Notes: generated by a model not told the origin, from the sequence alone. A DNA stretch of 64,000 nucleotides from Polaribacter tangerinus (GCF_038024095.1 NZ_CP150668.1:558001-622000); one strand, 5' to 3'; positions 43,095 through 54,001 are shown, counted from the stretch's first letter. A program made the numbers and translations.

Positions 43095-45158
43095 TTATTC
43101 AGGATATTCTACTCTCAAATGATAAATATTTAGTAATTTCTTTTTAATTACTTTTTTTATAATCTCAATTTCTTTAAATGTAATATCTGAATTTAAAAAC
43201 TGATTTTCTGAAAGTTGCTTTTCTGTAATTTTATCAATTAAATCACTTATTACTTGAGAATTTGGTGTTTTTAGACTCTTAGAAGCAGCCTCTGCCGCAT
43301 CACACATCATTAATATAGCGGTTTCTTTTGAAAACGGGTTGGGCCCTTGATATTGAAATTTTTTAATATCAACTTCCCTATTTTCTTGTAATTCTTTTTC
43401 TTTCATATAAAAATAATACACCGTACTTGTTCCGTGGTGAGTTCTTATAAAATCTATAACCCTATCTGGTAAATTGTGCTTTTTGGCTATTTCAACTCCT
43501 TTTATTACATGATTTAAAATAATTTTTGCACTATCTAAAGGAGGTAAATCGTTATGCGGATTAACGCCTGTTGTTTGATTTTCTATAAAATACATCGGGT
43601 TTACCATTTTACCAATATCATGATATAATGCTCCTGTTCTTACCAACATAGAGTTTGCTCCGATTTCATTTGCTGCTGCTTCTGCTAAATTAGCAACTTG
43701 CATAGAGTGCTGAAATGTACCTGGTGCCTTTTCATTAAGTTCCCTTAATAATTTAGAATTCGTATTAGACAGTTCTAACAATGTAACATCTGAAACCAAT
43801 CCGAAAATTTTTTCATAAATGTAAATTAGTATGATTGCTAAAAAAGATAAAGCGCCATTGGCCGCAAAAGAAATAAAATATTCTAAGTTAATTTGAGAGG
43901 CATTTCCTTCTTTAATAATAGAAAAAGCAAAATATGTAAGCATGTAAATACCAGTAATTTGAGCTACTGATATAAATAAACTTGCTCTTTTATAAAGCTC
44001 TGAAACAGATAAAATTGTTACTATACCTGCTATAATGTGTAAGTAAATAAACTCGAAACTATTTGGTACAATATACCCCAATAATAACACAGTTAAAACA
44101 TGGGTAAATAGGCCTAACCTAGCATCAAAAAAAGCTTTTAACACTATTGGTAATATACTTAATGGCACCACATATAAATAATCTGAGTTGTATTTTATAA
44201 CAATTGTTTGTACAAAAATCATTAAAAATACATTGAAGAAGATAAATGTAATTTTATTGTTGTTATGATAAATTTCTTTTCTATTCTTTTTTAGAAATAG
44301 TAACAACATCAAAAGTGCTAAAGACACTAAAATTGTATATCCTACAATAATCCAATTGTAATTAGACTCGGTCCAAACTTTAGACTCAGATTCACTTTTT
44401 AAGGAATTCAAAATCGCTAATTTTTTACCTTCTACAATATCACCCTTTAAAATAATAAGCTCACCAGATGAAACTTTTCCTTTAGTATAGGATATATTAG
44501 CAATTTCATTCTCTACTATTTTTTCAGAAAAATCAGCATCAAAAGTTACATTCGGTTCAATTATTTCAGATAATATTGAAAAAAGCAACTTTTCTTCATA
44601 AGCATTCGTTTTAGTTGAAAGTGAGTTCATAATAATATTTAAAACATCGCTAGAGGAATGTAACTTTTTAAAAGCGATATCTTTAACAATATTACCTGTT
44701 CTTAATGCAATTAACTCTTCTTTATTTGAAACCCTATCTTGACTTGCCAATTCTAAAAAACCAGTTCTATACACCTTGTCAACTATTCGTAAACCTAAAG
44801 CATATAGCTTCTCTATTTCTTTAATACTTAGAGAATCTGAACTTTTTAGCGTGTATATTCGTGTTTTAAAAACTTCTTTAACAGTATTAACGGTTAATGA
44901 ATCGTAAGTAAAATATAGCTTCGAAAAAGCATCTATCTTTTTCTTTTCTATAATAATTTCTTCTTCAGATTTCTGAATTGCAAAATCAAAAGGAGCATAC
45001 AAATTATCATATTTCCATAGCTGACCGTTACTAAAATCATACTTAAATTGCCCTCCTTTAGGAAATAAGTAAACAATAGAAATTGTGGTAATTAAAAACA
45101 ACAGCACCTTATAAATAATTGTGTTGTTCTTATATATTTTATTAATAAAATTACTCAT
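43095..45158 (-). CDS. 7TM-HD family phosphohydrolase (PgpH-like)
   Basis: 687-residue membrane protein. It has an N-terminal membrane helix (about 15-35), an extracytoplasmic 7TMR-HDED domain (about 50-270), seven closely spaced transmembrane segments (about 275-455), and a cytoplasmic HD domain (about 470-640) with HSMQVANLAEAAANE, ALYHDIGKM and a later THHGTSTVYYF, all metal-binding motifs. PgpH-type enzymes hydrolyse the second messenger c-di-AMP to pApA; that activity is known for family members and inferred here. It stands alone, downstream of the tRNA operon promoter on the same strand. Confidence 0.88.
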   Translation of the reverse strand: MSNFINKIYKNNTIIYKVLLFLITTISIVYLFPKGGQFKYDFSNGQLWKYDNLYAPFDFAIQKSEEEIIIEKKKIDAFSKLYFTYDSLTVNTVKEVFKTRIYTLKSSDSLSIKEIEKLYALGLRIVDKVYRTGFLELASQDRVSNKEELIALRTGNIVKDIAFKKLHSSSDVLNIIMNSLSTKTNAYEEKLLFSILSEIIEPNVTFDADFSEKIVENEIANISYTKGKVSSGELIILKGDIVEGKKLAILNSLKSESESKVWTESNYNWIIVGYTILVSLALLMLLLFLKKNRKEIYHNNNKITFIFFNVFLMIFVQTIVIKYNSDYLYVVPLSILPIVLKAFFDARLGLFTHVLTVLLLGYIVPNSFEFIYLHIIAGIVTILSVSELYKRASLFISVAQITGIYMLTYFAFSIIKEGNASQINLEYFISFAANGALSFLAIILIYIYEKIFGLVSDVTLLELSNTNSKLLRELNEKAPGTFQHSMQVANLAEAAANEIGANSMLVRTGALYHDIGKMVNPMYFIENQTTGVNPHNDLPPLDSAKIILNHVIKGVEIAKKHNLPDRVIDFIRTHHGTSTVYYFYMKEKELQENREVDIKKFQYQGPNPFSKETAILMMCDAAEAASKSLKTPNSQVISDLIDKITEKQLSENQFLNSDITFKEIEIIKKVIKKKLLNIYHLRVEYPE

Positions 45159-45294
45159 ACACTTAATGTTCTTAGAACAAACTTACAGTAAAAAAAGTAA
45201 GTCCAAAAATTCGAATTGTATAAACCTAAAAAAAATGATTAATTTTCTTTAATTTAGCAAGATATTTTACACTATAAAATAATACAAACTATAT

Positions 45295-46473
45295 ATGAAA
45301 GAAGTTGTAATTGTATCTGTGGCAAGAACCCCAATTGGTAGTTTTTTAGGAAGTTTATCTTCTATAACAGCCCCAAAACTAGGTGCTATAGCAATAAAAG
45401 GTGCTCTAGAAAAAATTAATTTATCTCCAGAAATGATAGATGAAGTATTTATGGGAAATGTGGTTTCTGCTGGTTTAGGTCAAGCACCTGCAAGACAAGC
45501 AGCAATTTTAGCTGGCTTACCAAACACAACACCTTGTACCACAGTAAATAAAGTTTGTGCATCTGGTATGAAAGCTATTATGTTGGCTTCCCAAAGTATT
45601 GCCTTAGGAGATACCTCTATTGTAATTGCTGGTGGTATGGAAAATATGAGTCTTATACCTCACTACCAACATGCCAGAAAAGGCAACAAATTCGGACCAA
45701 TATCTCTTGAAGATGGTATGCAAAAAGATGGCTTAGTAGATGCCTACGATAATGTTGCAATGGGAGTTTGTGCAGATTCTTGCGCAACAGAATATAATTT
45801 TTCTAGAGAAGAACAAGACAATTTTGCCATTCAATCTTACAAAAGAACTACAAAAGCATGGGAAGAAGGAAAATATAATGATGAAATTGTACCTGTAGAA
45901 ATTCCTCAAAGGAGTGGAGAACCTATTATTTTCTCTGAAGATGAAGAATTTAAAAATGTAAAGATGGAAAAAATTCCAACTTTACGTCCTGCCTTCACTA
46001 AAGAAGGTACTGTTACTGCCGCAAATGCCTCAACAATTAATGATGGCGCAGCTGCACTAGTTTTAATGTCTGCGGATAAAGCAAAAGAACTAAATTTAAA
46101 ACCATTAGCAAAAATAAGAAGTTATGCAGATGCTGCACACGAACCAGAATGGTTTACAACAGCTCCCGCAAAGGCATTGCCAAAAGCATTAGCAAAAGCC
46201 AAGCTAGATATTAAAGATGTTGACTTCTTTGAACTGAACGAGGCATTTTCTGTTGTTGGCTTAGCCAATATGAAACTGTTAAATTTAAACGATAGCAACG
46301 TTAATATAAATGGTGGTGCAGTTTCTATAGGGCATCCTCTTGGGGTTTCTGGAGCAAGAATAGTAATAGCACTAACTTCAATTTTAAAACAACAAAATGC
46401 AAAAATCGGTGCGGCAGCAATTTGTAATGGTGGCGGAGGTGCGAGTGCAATTATAATAGAAAGAATTTCTTAA
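45295..46473 (+). CDS. acetyl-CoA C-acyltransferase (thiolase)
   Basis: 392 residues, typical biosynthetic-type thiolase length. The nucleophile Cys is in NKVCASGMKAIML (near residue 88), the His in GHPLGVSGARI, and the second Cys in AAICNGGGGAS. It joins or cleaves acetoacetyl-CoA and similar 3-oxoacyl-CoAs in the cytosol. It lacks the insert seen in the 3-oxoadipyl-CoA thiolase at 18161, so the two differ in substrate. Followed after 33 bases by the NlpC/P60 gene in the same direction, without terminator, so the two may share a transcript. Confidence 0.93.
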   Translation: MKEVVIVSVARTPIGSFLGSLSSITAPKLGAIAIKGALEKINLSPEMIDEVFMGNVVSAGLGQAPARQAAILAGLPNTTPCTTVNKVCASGMKAIMLASQSIALGDTSIVIAGGMENMSLIPHYQHARKGNKFGPISLEDGMQKDGLVDAYDNVAMGVCADSCATEYNFSREEQDNFAIQSYKRTTKAWEEGKYNDEIVPVEIPQRSGEPIIFSEDEEFKNVKMEKIPTLRPAFTKEGTVTAANASTINDGAAALVLMSADKAKELNLKPLAKIRSYADAAHEPEWFTTAPAKALPKALAKAKLDIKDVDFFELNEAFSVVGLANMKLLNLNDSNVNINGGAVSIGHPLGVSGARIVIALTSILKQQNAKIGAAAICNGGGGASAIIIERIS

Positions 46474-46506
46474 ATTCAATTACTAAAAAAAATAACCTAA
46501 ACTATT

Positions 46507-47277
46507 TTGTTATACGGCGTTTGCAATTTAAGTGTTGTTCCTTTGAGAGCTGAAAAATCAGATTTTTCTGAAATGATAAGCCAAGTTTTGTTTGGTGAAC
46601 ATTTCGAAATATTAGAAAAAGAGAAACAATGGAGTAAAATTCGTTTGTCCTTTGACAACTTTGAAGGTTTTATAAACAATAATCAGTACCAACAAATAAG
46701 CGAAAAAACATTTGACGCTATTTCTAATGAAGAACCTAAATACGCTTCGGAATTAGTAGACTTTGTTAGTAATAAAAATAATGAACTTACTACTATAACA
46801 ATTGGTGCTCACTTACCGTTATTGCAAAATAACACACTTTTAATAGAAAATGTTATCTACAGATATGATAGTGCTACATTTTCTAAAAAACTTCCAAAAG
46901 AAGAAATTATAAAAATAGCATTTACTTTTCTTAACTGCCCTTATTTATGGGGTGGTAAAACTCCGTTTGGAATAGACTGCTCTGGCTTTACACAAATGGT
47001 GTATAAACTCTGTGGATACCAACTATTAAGAAATGCTAAAGAACAAGCTACTCAGGGTGAAGTATTAAGCTTTATAGAAGAAAGTGAGGCTGGCGATCTT
47101 GCTTTTTTTGATAACGAAGAGGGAGAAATTACACATGTTGGTATTGTATTAAACAATTATAATATAATTCACGTTCATGGTAAAGTAAGAATAGACACCC
47201 TAGACCACAGTGGTATTTTTAATGCCGATGTTCAAAAACACACTCACAAACTAAGAGTCATTAAAAAATTAGTGTAA
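46507..47277 (+). CDS. SH3-NlpC/P60 cysteine peptidase, TTG start
   Basis: 256 residues. An N-terminal SH3-like domain (about 15-65, FGEHFEILEKEKQWSKIRL) precedes a C40 peptidase (about 130-256) with catalytic Cys in WGGKTPFGIDCSGFTQMVY, His in EGEITHVGIVL, and a third polar residue in IIHVHGK. Members cut gamma-D-Glu-diamino acid bonds of murein peptides. There is no signal peptide, which suggests recycling of muropeptides in the cytosol. An in-frame TAA at 46498-46500 leaves TTG at 46507 as the only reasonable start. A strong bidirectional terminator follows. Confidence 0.88.
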   Translation: MLYGVCNLSVVPLRAEKSDFSEMISQVLFGEHFEILEKEKQWSKIRLSFDNFEGFINNNQYQQISEKTFDAISNEEPKYASELVDFVSNKNNELTTITIGAHLPLLQNNTLLIENVIYRYDSATFSKKLPKEEIIKIAFTFLNCPYLWGGKTPFGIDCSGFTQMVYKLCGYQLLRNAKEQATQGEVLSFIEESEAGDLAFFDNEEGEITHVGIVLNNYNIIHVHGKVRIDTLDHSGIFNADVQKHTHKLRVIKKLV

Positions 47278-47302
47278 TCCATTATTACTAAATATAGAAA
47301 GC

Positions 47303-47340
47303 AAAAAAAAAACCGAAATTTTAAAATTTCGGTTTTTTTT
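47303..47340. terminator. bidirectional intrinsic terminator
   Basis: A perfect 24-base palindrome, AACCGAAATTTT and its complement, is flanked by an A run and a T run. It lies between the convergent NlpC/P60 and TPR genes and should stop transcripts from both sides. Confidence 0.85.
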
Positions 47341-47361
47341 AAAGATTGGTTATTAATAAAA

Positions 47362-48615
47362 TTAGTTACCAGATCTCATTTGCTTATAAATTGGTCTTAA
47401 AGCATCTGCTTCTTTAGTCATCTCTAAAGTATCATAAATATTTAAAAGTGATTTTACAGTACCTTCATTTCTTTTTATACTATCTGCTTTTACTAGGTAA
47501 GGTAATGCTTTTCTGTATAACGCTTTTTGCTTTCCTTGCAACTCATCATACTTTTTGAAATTAGATAAATTTTTGTTCATTTCATCAACAATAGCTTGCT
47601 CTTCAGATAACATAGTAACTGCTAAATTCATATACGCATCACCGTAGTTAGGGTCTAGCTCTATAGCTTTGTTATAATATTTAATTGCTTCTTCAGAATT
47701 TCCTTCATTGGCATTTACTACCCCTAAGTTAAAAAATAAAGTTGGGTTTGTAGGATCTAACGCTACTGCCTCTTTCATAAGATCTCCAAACTTATCCATT
47801 TTTTCTAATTTAATATAAAGCTGAGCTTCGTTCAATATTAAATTTACATCTTTAGGACTCTCCTTTCTTGCTTCTTGTAATGCTACAATAGCTTCTTCGG
47901 TTTTTCCTTGATTTACTAAAATATAGCCAATATTTTTAACTATTTCTGCATACTTAGATTCAGTGCTTTTTTGAGTAGGATTTGTATGAGTACCTAATTT
48001 AACCATCGTATCTCTGTTAGACTTATTTCCTAAGTTTTCTTCTTCTCCAGTTTCTTTATTGGTGGCTAGATACATAGTAGAAATACCCGTATAACCTAAC
48101 TCTTTTAATTGCTTAAAGTAAGTAAGTGAGGTGTCGTAATCTTTTCCTAAAGAAGCGCTTATTGCTGCATTGTATAAAAATGAAGTATCTTTTGGACTTA
48201 ACTTAAAGGTAAGTGCAAAATTTTTAGCTGCCTGAGCGTAGTCTTTATCATCATTATATTGGTTAATAGCTAAATTAGATACTTTTTGAATAATTTGATT
48301 AAGCATCGGTGCCACATCTTTTGTGTATTTTTGCTTACCTATTTGTTTCTCATAGCTTAAAAGAGTATTAAAAGTCTCTGCTGCAGCTTCATAATTATTT
48401 TTTCCAGATTGAGCTTGAGCCTTTAAAAAATAATATTTAGCCTTGTACTTAGCATCCATAGAAGCTAACATTCCCTCTACAGAATTTACGGCTTTCATAG
48501 CAGCAGTATACTCTTTATTTTTTATTGCTTTCTCTGCAACTTTTAATTCTTTCTTTTGACCAAAAGTTACAACAGTCATTAATCCTAATGACAGCGTTAA
48601 TATTTGATTTTTCAT
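47362..48615 (-). CDS. TPR-repeat protein, exported
   Basis: 417 residues with an N-terminal signal sequence (ILTLSLGLMTVVTFGQ) and several tetratricopeptide repeats. The clearest are NPTLFFNLGVVNANEGN and AIKYYNKAIELDPNYGDAYM (about 285-325). A Lys- and Glu-rich region precedes them. TPR proteins serve as scaffolds in the cell envelope; partner unknown. It begins 26 bases after the gyrA stop on the same strand, an arrangement I have seen kept in flavobacteria, so the two are probably co-transcribed. Confidence 0.8.
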   Translation of the reverse strand: MKNQILTLSLGLMTVVTFGQKKELKVAEKAIKNKEYTAAMKAVNSVEGMLASMDAKYKAKYYFLKAQAQSGKNNYEAAAETFNTLLSYEKQIGKQKYTKDVAPMLNQIIQKVSNLAINQYNDDKDYAQAAKNFALTFKLSPKDTSFLYNAAISASLGKDYDTSLTYFKQLKELGYTGISTMYLATNKETGEEENLGNKSNRDTMVKLGTHTNPTQKSTESKYAEIVKNIGYILVNQGKTEEAIVALQEARKESPKDVNLILNEAQLYIKLEKMDKFGDLMKEAVALDPTNPTLFFNLGVVNANEGNSEEAIKYYNKAIELDPNYGDAYMNLAVTMLSEEQAIVDEMNKNLSNFKKYDELQGKQKALYRKALPYLVKADSIKRNEGTVKSLLNIYDTLEMTKEADALRPIYKQMRSGN

Positions 48616-48641
48616 TGTAGTTATTGTTTAATTGTTTTTAG

Positions 48642-51182
48642 TTATTCTTGATTATCTGTTGATTCGTTTTCAATTTCCGTGCCACTTTCAGAATTTGCAT
48701 CAGTATTTTCTGAAGTATCTATACCTTCTGTTTCTTCTTCCTCTTCTTCATGTGCCACTTTAGCTACTGCTGCTATACTATCGGAGTCTTTAATTTTAAT
48801 CAAACGAACTCCTTGTGTAGCACGTCCCATTACTCTTAAATCTTCTACAGCCATTCTAATTGTTAAACCAGATTTGTTAATTATCATTAAATCATTGGTA
48901 TCATCAACATTTTTAATAGCCACTAAGTCTCCTGTTTTTTCAGAGATATTTAATGTTTTAACTCCTTTACCTCCTCGGTTTGTAACTCGGTAATCTTCTA
49001 ATTTAGATCGTTTTCCATATCCTTTTTCAGAAACTACTAAAATATTACTTTCCATATCATTTACAGCAACCATTCCAATAACCTCATCATTTTCATGTTG
49101 TAAAGTAATTCCTCTTACACCAGAGGCAGTTCTTCCCATTGGTCTTGTTTTGGCTTCTTCGAATCGAATACATTTACCAGACTTTAATGCCAACATTACT
49201 TGGCTATCTCCAGTAGTTAACTTTGCTTCTAATAACTCATCTCCATCTTTAATCGTTATAGCATTAATACCATTAGTTCTTGGTCTAGAGTACTGTTCTA
49301 AAGAGGTTTTTTTAACTTGACCTTTTTTGGTAGCCATAATTACATAATGACTATTGATATACTCTTCGTCTTTTAAGTCTTGTGTTACTAAAAATGCCTT
49401 AACAGAATCGTCTTGCTCAATATTGATAAGGTTTTGAATAGCTCTTCCTTTTGTGTTTTTACCTCCTTCCGGAATTTCATATACACGCATCCAGAAAACT
49501 TTTCCTTTTTGTGTAAAGAACATCATATATTGATGATTTGTTCCAACAAACAAATGCTCTAAGAAATCTTCATTTCTGGTGGTTGCTCCTTTTTGGCCTC
49601 GTCCTCCTCTATTTTGAACTTTGTATTCATCTAAATTTGTTCGCTTTAAATACCCCGCGTTTGATATAGTTACCACCACTTTAGTATCTGGTATAATATC
49701 TTCAATTCGCATATCACCTCCAGCATACTCGATGGTAGATCTTCTATCATCACCATATTTATCTTTTATCAATAAAAGCTCTTCTGTTATAATTTCGTAA
49801 CGTCTGTCTTCGTTAGATAAAATATCTTTTAAATCGGTAATAGTAAGCATTATTTCGTCATACTCTGCTCTTAGCTTGTCTTGCTCTAAACCTGTTAGTT
49901 GGCGTAAACGCATTTCTACAATTGCCTTCGCTTGTATCTCAGTTAATTCGAAACGAGCTATCAAACTATCTCTAGCTTCATCTGCATTAGAAGAGGCTCT
50001 TATAATTTTAATAACTTCATCAATATTATCAGATGCTATAATTAAACCTTCTAAAATATGAGCTCTTGCTTCTGCTTTTTTAAGTAAGTATTCTGTTCTT
50101 CTTACAACAACCTCATGCCTATGTTCTACAAAATGATGAATTAATTGTTTTAAATTCAATTGTTCTGGCCTACCATTTACTAACGCAATGTTGTTTACAC
50201 TAAAAGAGGTTTGTAATTGTGTATATTTAAATAGCTTATTTAACACAATGTTCGGTATAGCGTCTCGTTTTAAAACATATACAATTCGCATACCGTTTCT
50301 ATCAGACTCATCTCTAATATTAGCAATACCCTCTAGCTTCTTCTCATTTACTAACTCAGCAGTTTTTTTAATCATTTCTGCTTTGTTAACTTGATAAGGA
50401 ATTTCGTTTATAATAATACACTCCCTTCCTTTTACTTCTTCAATTATAGCTTTGGCGCGCATTACTATACGACCTCTCCCTGTATGAAAAGCATCTCTAA
50501 CGCCATCGTAACCATAAATAATACCTCCTGTAGGAAAATCTGGCGCAGTAATGTGTTGCATTAATTCATCAATCTCAATTTCTCTATTTTTGATGTAAGC
50601 AACAGTTCCATTAATTACTTCTGTTAGATTGTGAGGCGCCATATTGGTTGCCATACCTACAGCAATACCAGAAGCACCATTTACTAATAAATTCGGAATT
50701 CTTGTAGGCAATACTTTAGGTTCGTGCAAAGTATCATCAAAATTTAATTGATGATCTACAGTTTCCTTGTCGATATCTGCCAACATATCTTCAGAAATTT
50801 TCTGCATTCTAACCTCGGTATATCTCATTGCTGCAGGGCTATCGCCATCAACAGAACCAAAGTTACCTTGCCCATCTACCATCATATAACGCACACTCCA
50901 ATCTTGAGCCATACGCACCATAGAATCGTATACAGAAGTATCTCCATGTGGGTGATACTTACCTAAAACCTCTCCTACGATTCTTGCCGATTTTTTATAA
51001 GAACCTGTGGCTTTAATTCCCAATTCATGCATACCATATAAAACTCTTCTGTGAACTGGCTTTAAACCATCCCTAACATCTGGTAATGCTCTTGAAACAA
51101 TAACTGACATCGAGTAATCGATGTACGCAGCTTTCATCTGCTCTTCAATGTTAATCGGAATTAACTTTTCTCCGTCTGTCAT
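48642..51182 (-). CDS. gyrA: DNA gyrase subunit A
   Basis: 846 residues. The N-terminal winged-helix/breakage-reunion domain includes [13 protein letters not shown], the quinolone-determining region [13 protein letters not shown], and [10 protein letters not shown] carrying the active-site Tyr. ATNMAPHN follows, and the C-terminal beta-pinwheel with the GyrA box ([12 protein letters not shown]) supports gyrase over topoisomerase IV. The position equal to E. coli Ser83 is Thr, natural in several species. The tail after about residue 810 is acidic ([16 protein letters not shown]). Divergent from clpC. Confidence 0.97.
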   Translation of the reverse strand: MTDGEKLIPINIEEQMKAAYIDYSMSVIVSRALPDVRDGLKPVHRRVLYGMHELGIKATGSYKKSARIVGEVLGKYHPHGDTSVYDSMVRMAQDWSVRYMMVDGQGNFGSVDGDSPAAMRYTEVRMQKISEDMLADIDKETVDHQLNFDDTLHEPKVLPTRIPNLLVNGASGIAVGMATNMAPHNLTEVINGTVAYIKNREIEIDELMQHITAPDFPTGGIIYGYDGVRDAFHTGRGRIVMRAKAIIEEVKGRECIIINEIPYQVNKAEMIKKTAELVNEKKLEGIANIRDESDRNGMRIVYVLKRDAIPNIVLNKLFKYTQLQTSFSVNNIALVNGRPEQLNLKQLIHHFVEHRHEVVVRRTEYLLKKAEARAHILEGLIIASDNIDEVIKIIRASSNADEARDSLIARFELTEIQAKAIVEMRLRQLTGLEQDKLRAEYDEIMLTITDLKDILSNEDRRYEIITEELLLIKDKYGDDRRSTIEYAGGDMRIEDIIPDTKVVVTISNAGYLKRTNLDEYKVQNRGGRGQKGATTRNEDFLEHLFVGTNHQYMMFFTQKGKVFWMRVYEIPEGGKNTKGRAIQNLINIEQDDSVKAFLVTQDLKDEEYINSHYVIMATKKGQVKKTSLEQYSRPRTNGINAITIKDGDELLEAKLTTGDSQVMLALKSGKCIRFEEAKTRPMGRTASGVRGITLQHENDEVIGMVAVNDMESNILVVSEKGYGKRSKLEDYRVTNRGGKGVKTLNISEKTGDLVAIKNVDDTNDLMIINKSGLTIRMAVEDLRVMGRATQGVRLIKIKDSDSIAAVAKVAHEEEEEETEGIDTSENTDANSESGTEIENESTDNQE

Positions 51183-51380
51183 ATATATTTTCTATTAGTA
51201 TTTAATCCTTTTTTTAAAACAAGGCAAGATACAATTTCTACGAGTATTTGCAAAGGTTTACCTATGTTGAATGAAAGAGAGTTATCAACATTTTTTAATA
51301 ATTTTTAACATCCTTTTATTTTATTGATTTTCAAGTGTTTTATTCTTAAAAAAGAAAGTCAAACTGTCAGTTTTTTATGC

Positions 51381-51396
51381 TTGGCACCTTTTTTGT
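51381..51396 (+). promoter_or_regulatory. possible sigma-54-like or heat-shock promoter of clpC
   Basis: TTGGCACCTTTTTTGT resembles the sigma-54 pattern TGGCAC-N5-TTGC, with GT in place of the conserved GC, 48 bases before the clpC ATG. A CTGTCAG element lies just upstream. Assignment is tentative. Confidence 0.35.
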
Positions 51397-51444
51397 AAAT
51401 ATTCAGAAAAAAAAGAATTAAATTTACATCAATATATAAAAGAT

Positions 51445-53997
51445 ATGGACGATAATTTTTCACCAAGAGTAAAGGATGTAATCGCTTTTAGTAAAGAAGA
51501 AGCGCTAAGGTTAGGGCACGAATTTATTGGAACCGAGCATTTGGTATTAGGTTTGTTAAGGAGTACAGATGGTAAGGCAATGGAAATTTTAACTGCTTTT
51601 GATGTAGATACTACTTTGCTAAGAAGAAAGTTAGAACAACTAAATCCTGTAAATCTTACATTTAAAGATGCTTCAGAAAAGAAAAGTATTCATTTAACTA
51701 GACAAGCAGAAAAGGCATTAAAAACTACTTTTCTAGAAGCAAAACTCTACCAAAGCGAATCTATAGATACTGCACACCTACTATTGTGCATTCTAAGAAA
51801 TGAGAACGATCCTACAACCAAACTAATTCAAAAATATCACGTTAATTATGATGAAGCCAAAGCAGTTTACAAGCAGCTTCATACAGATAATAACGAACTG
51901 CCAAACAACCCGATTGCAGAAACTCCTTCAGATGATGATTTTCCTTCTGGGAAGTCAAACCCTTTTGAACAACCTCAAAAGAGCAAAAATGTAAAAAAGT
52001 CTAAAACTCCAGTTTTAGATAATTTTGGAAGAGATTTAACAGCTTTGGCAGAAAATGGAAAATTAGATCCTGTAGTTGGTAGACAAAAAGAAATTGAGCG
52101 TGTTTCTCAAATTCTTAGTCGTAGAAAGAAAAACAATCCAATGTTAATTGGTGAACCTGGAGTTGGTAAATCTGCTATTGCAGAAGGTTTAGCATTAAGA
52201 ATTGTTGAACGTAAAGTGTCTAGAATTCTTTTCGACAAAAGGCTTGTGTCACTTGATTTGGCAAGCTTAGTAGCTGGAACAAAATACCGTGGCCAATTCG
52301 AAGAACGCATGAAAGCTTTAATGAATGAACTTGAAAAAAATGATGATATCATTCTTTTTATAGATGAAATTCATACCATAGTGGGAGCTGGTGGTGCTAC
52401 TGGTTCTTTAGATGCTTCTAACATGCTAAAACCTGCGCTTGCTCGTGGCGAAATTCAGTGCATTGGTGCTACAACTTTAGATGAGTATAGAACCAATATA
52501 GAAAAAGATGGTGCTTTAGAAAGACGTTTTCAAAAGGTAATCGTAAACCCAACTTCTGTAGAAGAAACCATTCAAATTCTTAACAATATAAAAGAGAAAT
52601 ATGAAGAACATCATCATGTAAACTACACCGATGATGCAATAGAAGCTTGTGTAAAGTTAACCAATAGATACATGACAGACAGGTATTTGCCAGACAAAGC
52701 TATTGATGCACTTGATGAGGCAGGTTCTAGAATTCATATTATCAATATTGTTGTTCCTAAACAAGTGTTAGAACTTGAGGCACAACTTGAAGTAATTAGA
52801 GATCAAAAAACAAAAGCTGTAAATGGTCAAAAGTATGAAGAAGCAGCAAAATTGCGTGACGATGAAAAGAATATGGAAGCTGCTCTTGACTCTGCTCAAA
52901 AACAATGGGAAGATGATTCGAAACTAAACAGAGAAGTAGTTACTGAAGACAATGTTGCTGAAGTGGTTTCTATGATGACAGGTATTCCTGTAAACAGAGT
53001 TGCAGAAGCTGAAACTAAAAAACTACATGAACTACCACAACTTATTAAAGGTAAGGTTATCGGGCAAGATGTAGCTGTTAGTAAAGTCGTAAAAGCAATA
53101 CAACGAAACAGAGTTGGGTTAAAAGACCCAAATAAACCAATCGGATCTTTTATTTTTCTAGGACAAACAGGAGTCGGTAAAACGCAACTTGCAAAGGTAT
53201 TAGCAAGAGAACTATTTGACTCAGATGATTCTTTAATTAGAATTGACATGAGTGAGTATATGGAAAAATTTGCAATCTCTAGACTTATAGGAGCTCCTCC
53301 AGGATACGTTGGGTATGAAGAGGGAGGCCAACTAACAGAAAAAGTGAGAAGGAAGCCTTATGCCGTAGTTCTTTTAGATGAAATAGAAAAAGCACATCCA
53401 GATGTTTTTAATATGCTATTGCAAATTTTAGATGATGGATATATTACCGACAGCTTAGGTAGAAAAATAGATTTTAGAAACACTATTATTATTATGACCT
53501 CAAACGTGGGCGCTAGACAGCTAAAAGATTTTGGCGGTGGTGTTGGTTTCGGAACTGCAACAAAAGCTGCTCAAGCAGATGAACATGCAAAGTCTGTAAT
53601 AGAAAGTGCTTTGAAAAAATCTTTTGCTCCAGAGTTTTTAAATAGAATTGATGATGTTATTGTATTTAACGCACTAGAAAGAGAAGACATACACAAAATT
53701 ATAGACATAGAACTAGATAAGTTATTGCAAAGAATATCTGGCTTAGGATACACTTTACAACTAAGCGAAAAAGCAAAAGACTATATTGCAGATAAAGGCT
53801 TTGATAAAAAATATGGGGCAAGGCCGTTAAAAAGAGCTATTCAAAAATACATTGAAGATGCGCTGGCTGAAGAAATTGTGAATTCGAAACTTTCTGAAGG
53901 CGATACCATTACTATGGATTTGGATAGTGAAAATAACAAACTTTCAATTCAAATAGAAAAAGGAGATAAAAAATCCGAAATAAGAACTGAATCATAA
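51445..53997 (+). CDS. clpC: ATP-dependent Clp protease ATPase subunit ClpC
   Basis: 850-residue AAA+ unfoldase that feeds substrates to ClpP. The N-terminal repeat domain (about 1-145) begins FSPRVKDVIAFSKEEALRLG; the first ATPase has GEPGVGKSAIAEG and ILFIDEIHTIVGAG; a UVR-type helical linker (about 440-480, GQKYEEAAKLRDDEKNME) marks ClpC rather than ClpA or ClpB. The second ATPase has GQTGVGKTQLAK and VLLDEIEKAHPDV. It ends with a bidirectional-looking terminator. Single gene, divergent from gyrA, with a possible stress promoter. Confidence 0.95.
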   Translation: MDDNFSPRVKDVIAFSKEEALRLGHEFIGTEHLVLGLLRSTDGKAMEILTAFDVDTTLLRRKLEQLNPVNLTFKDASEKKSIHLTRQAEKALKTTFLEAKLYQSESIDTAHLLLCILRNENDPTTKLIQKYHVNYDEAKAVYKQLHTDNNELPNNPIAETPSDDDFPSGKSNPFEQPQKSKNVKKSKTPVLDNFGRDLTALAENGKLDPVVGRQKEIERVSQILSRRKKNNPMLIGEPGVGKSAIAEGLALRIVERKVSRILFDKRLVSLDLASLVAGTKYRGQFEERMKALMNELEKNDDIILFIDEIHTIVGAGGATGSLDASNMLKPALARGEIQCIGATTLDEYRTNIEKDGALERRFQKVIVNPTSVEETIQILNNIKEKYEEHHHVNYTDDAIEACVKLTNRYMTDRYLPDKAIDALDEAGSRIHIINIVVPKQVLELEAQLEVIRDQKTKAVNGQKYEEAAKLRDDEKNMEAALDSAQKQWEDDSKLNREVVTEDNVAEVVSMMTGIPVNRVAEAETKKLHELPQLIKGKVIGQDVAVSKVVKAIQRNRVGLKDPNKPIGSFIFLGQTGVGKTQLAKVLARELFDSDDSLIRIDMSEYMEKFAISRLIGAPPGYVGYEEGGQLTEKVRRKPYAVVLLDEIEKAHPDVFNMLLQILDDGYITDSLGRKIDFRNTIIIMTSNVGARQLKDFGGGVGFGTATKAAQADEHAKSVIESALKKSFAPEFLNRIDDVIVFNALEREDIHKIIDIELDKLLQRISGLGYTLQLSEKAKDYIADKGFDKKYGARPLKRAIQKYIEDALAEEIVNSKLSEGDTITMDLDSENNKLSIQIEKGDKKSEIRTES

Positions 53998-54001
53998 CAA
54001 A

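Noticed and set aside
42755..43147. Open frames across the tRNA cluster on both strands
   Set aside because: They translate the antisense or sense of the tRNA genes (for example GFEPATSSS and GLEPWRQLP stretches), a well-known artefact; the cloverleaf tRNAs explain the sequence.
50900..50960. Quinolone-resistance change in GyrA (Thr at position 83 equivalent)
   Set aside because: Thr at this site is the natural residue in several bacteria, and the Asp87 equivalent is unchanged; no resistance claim is justified.
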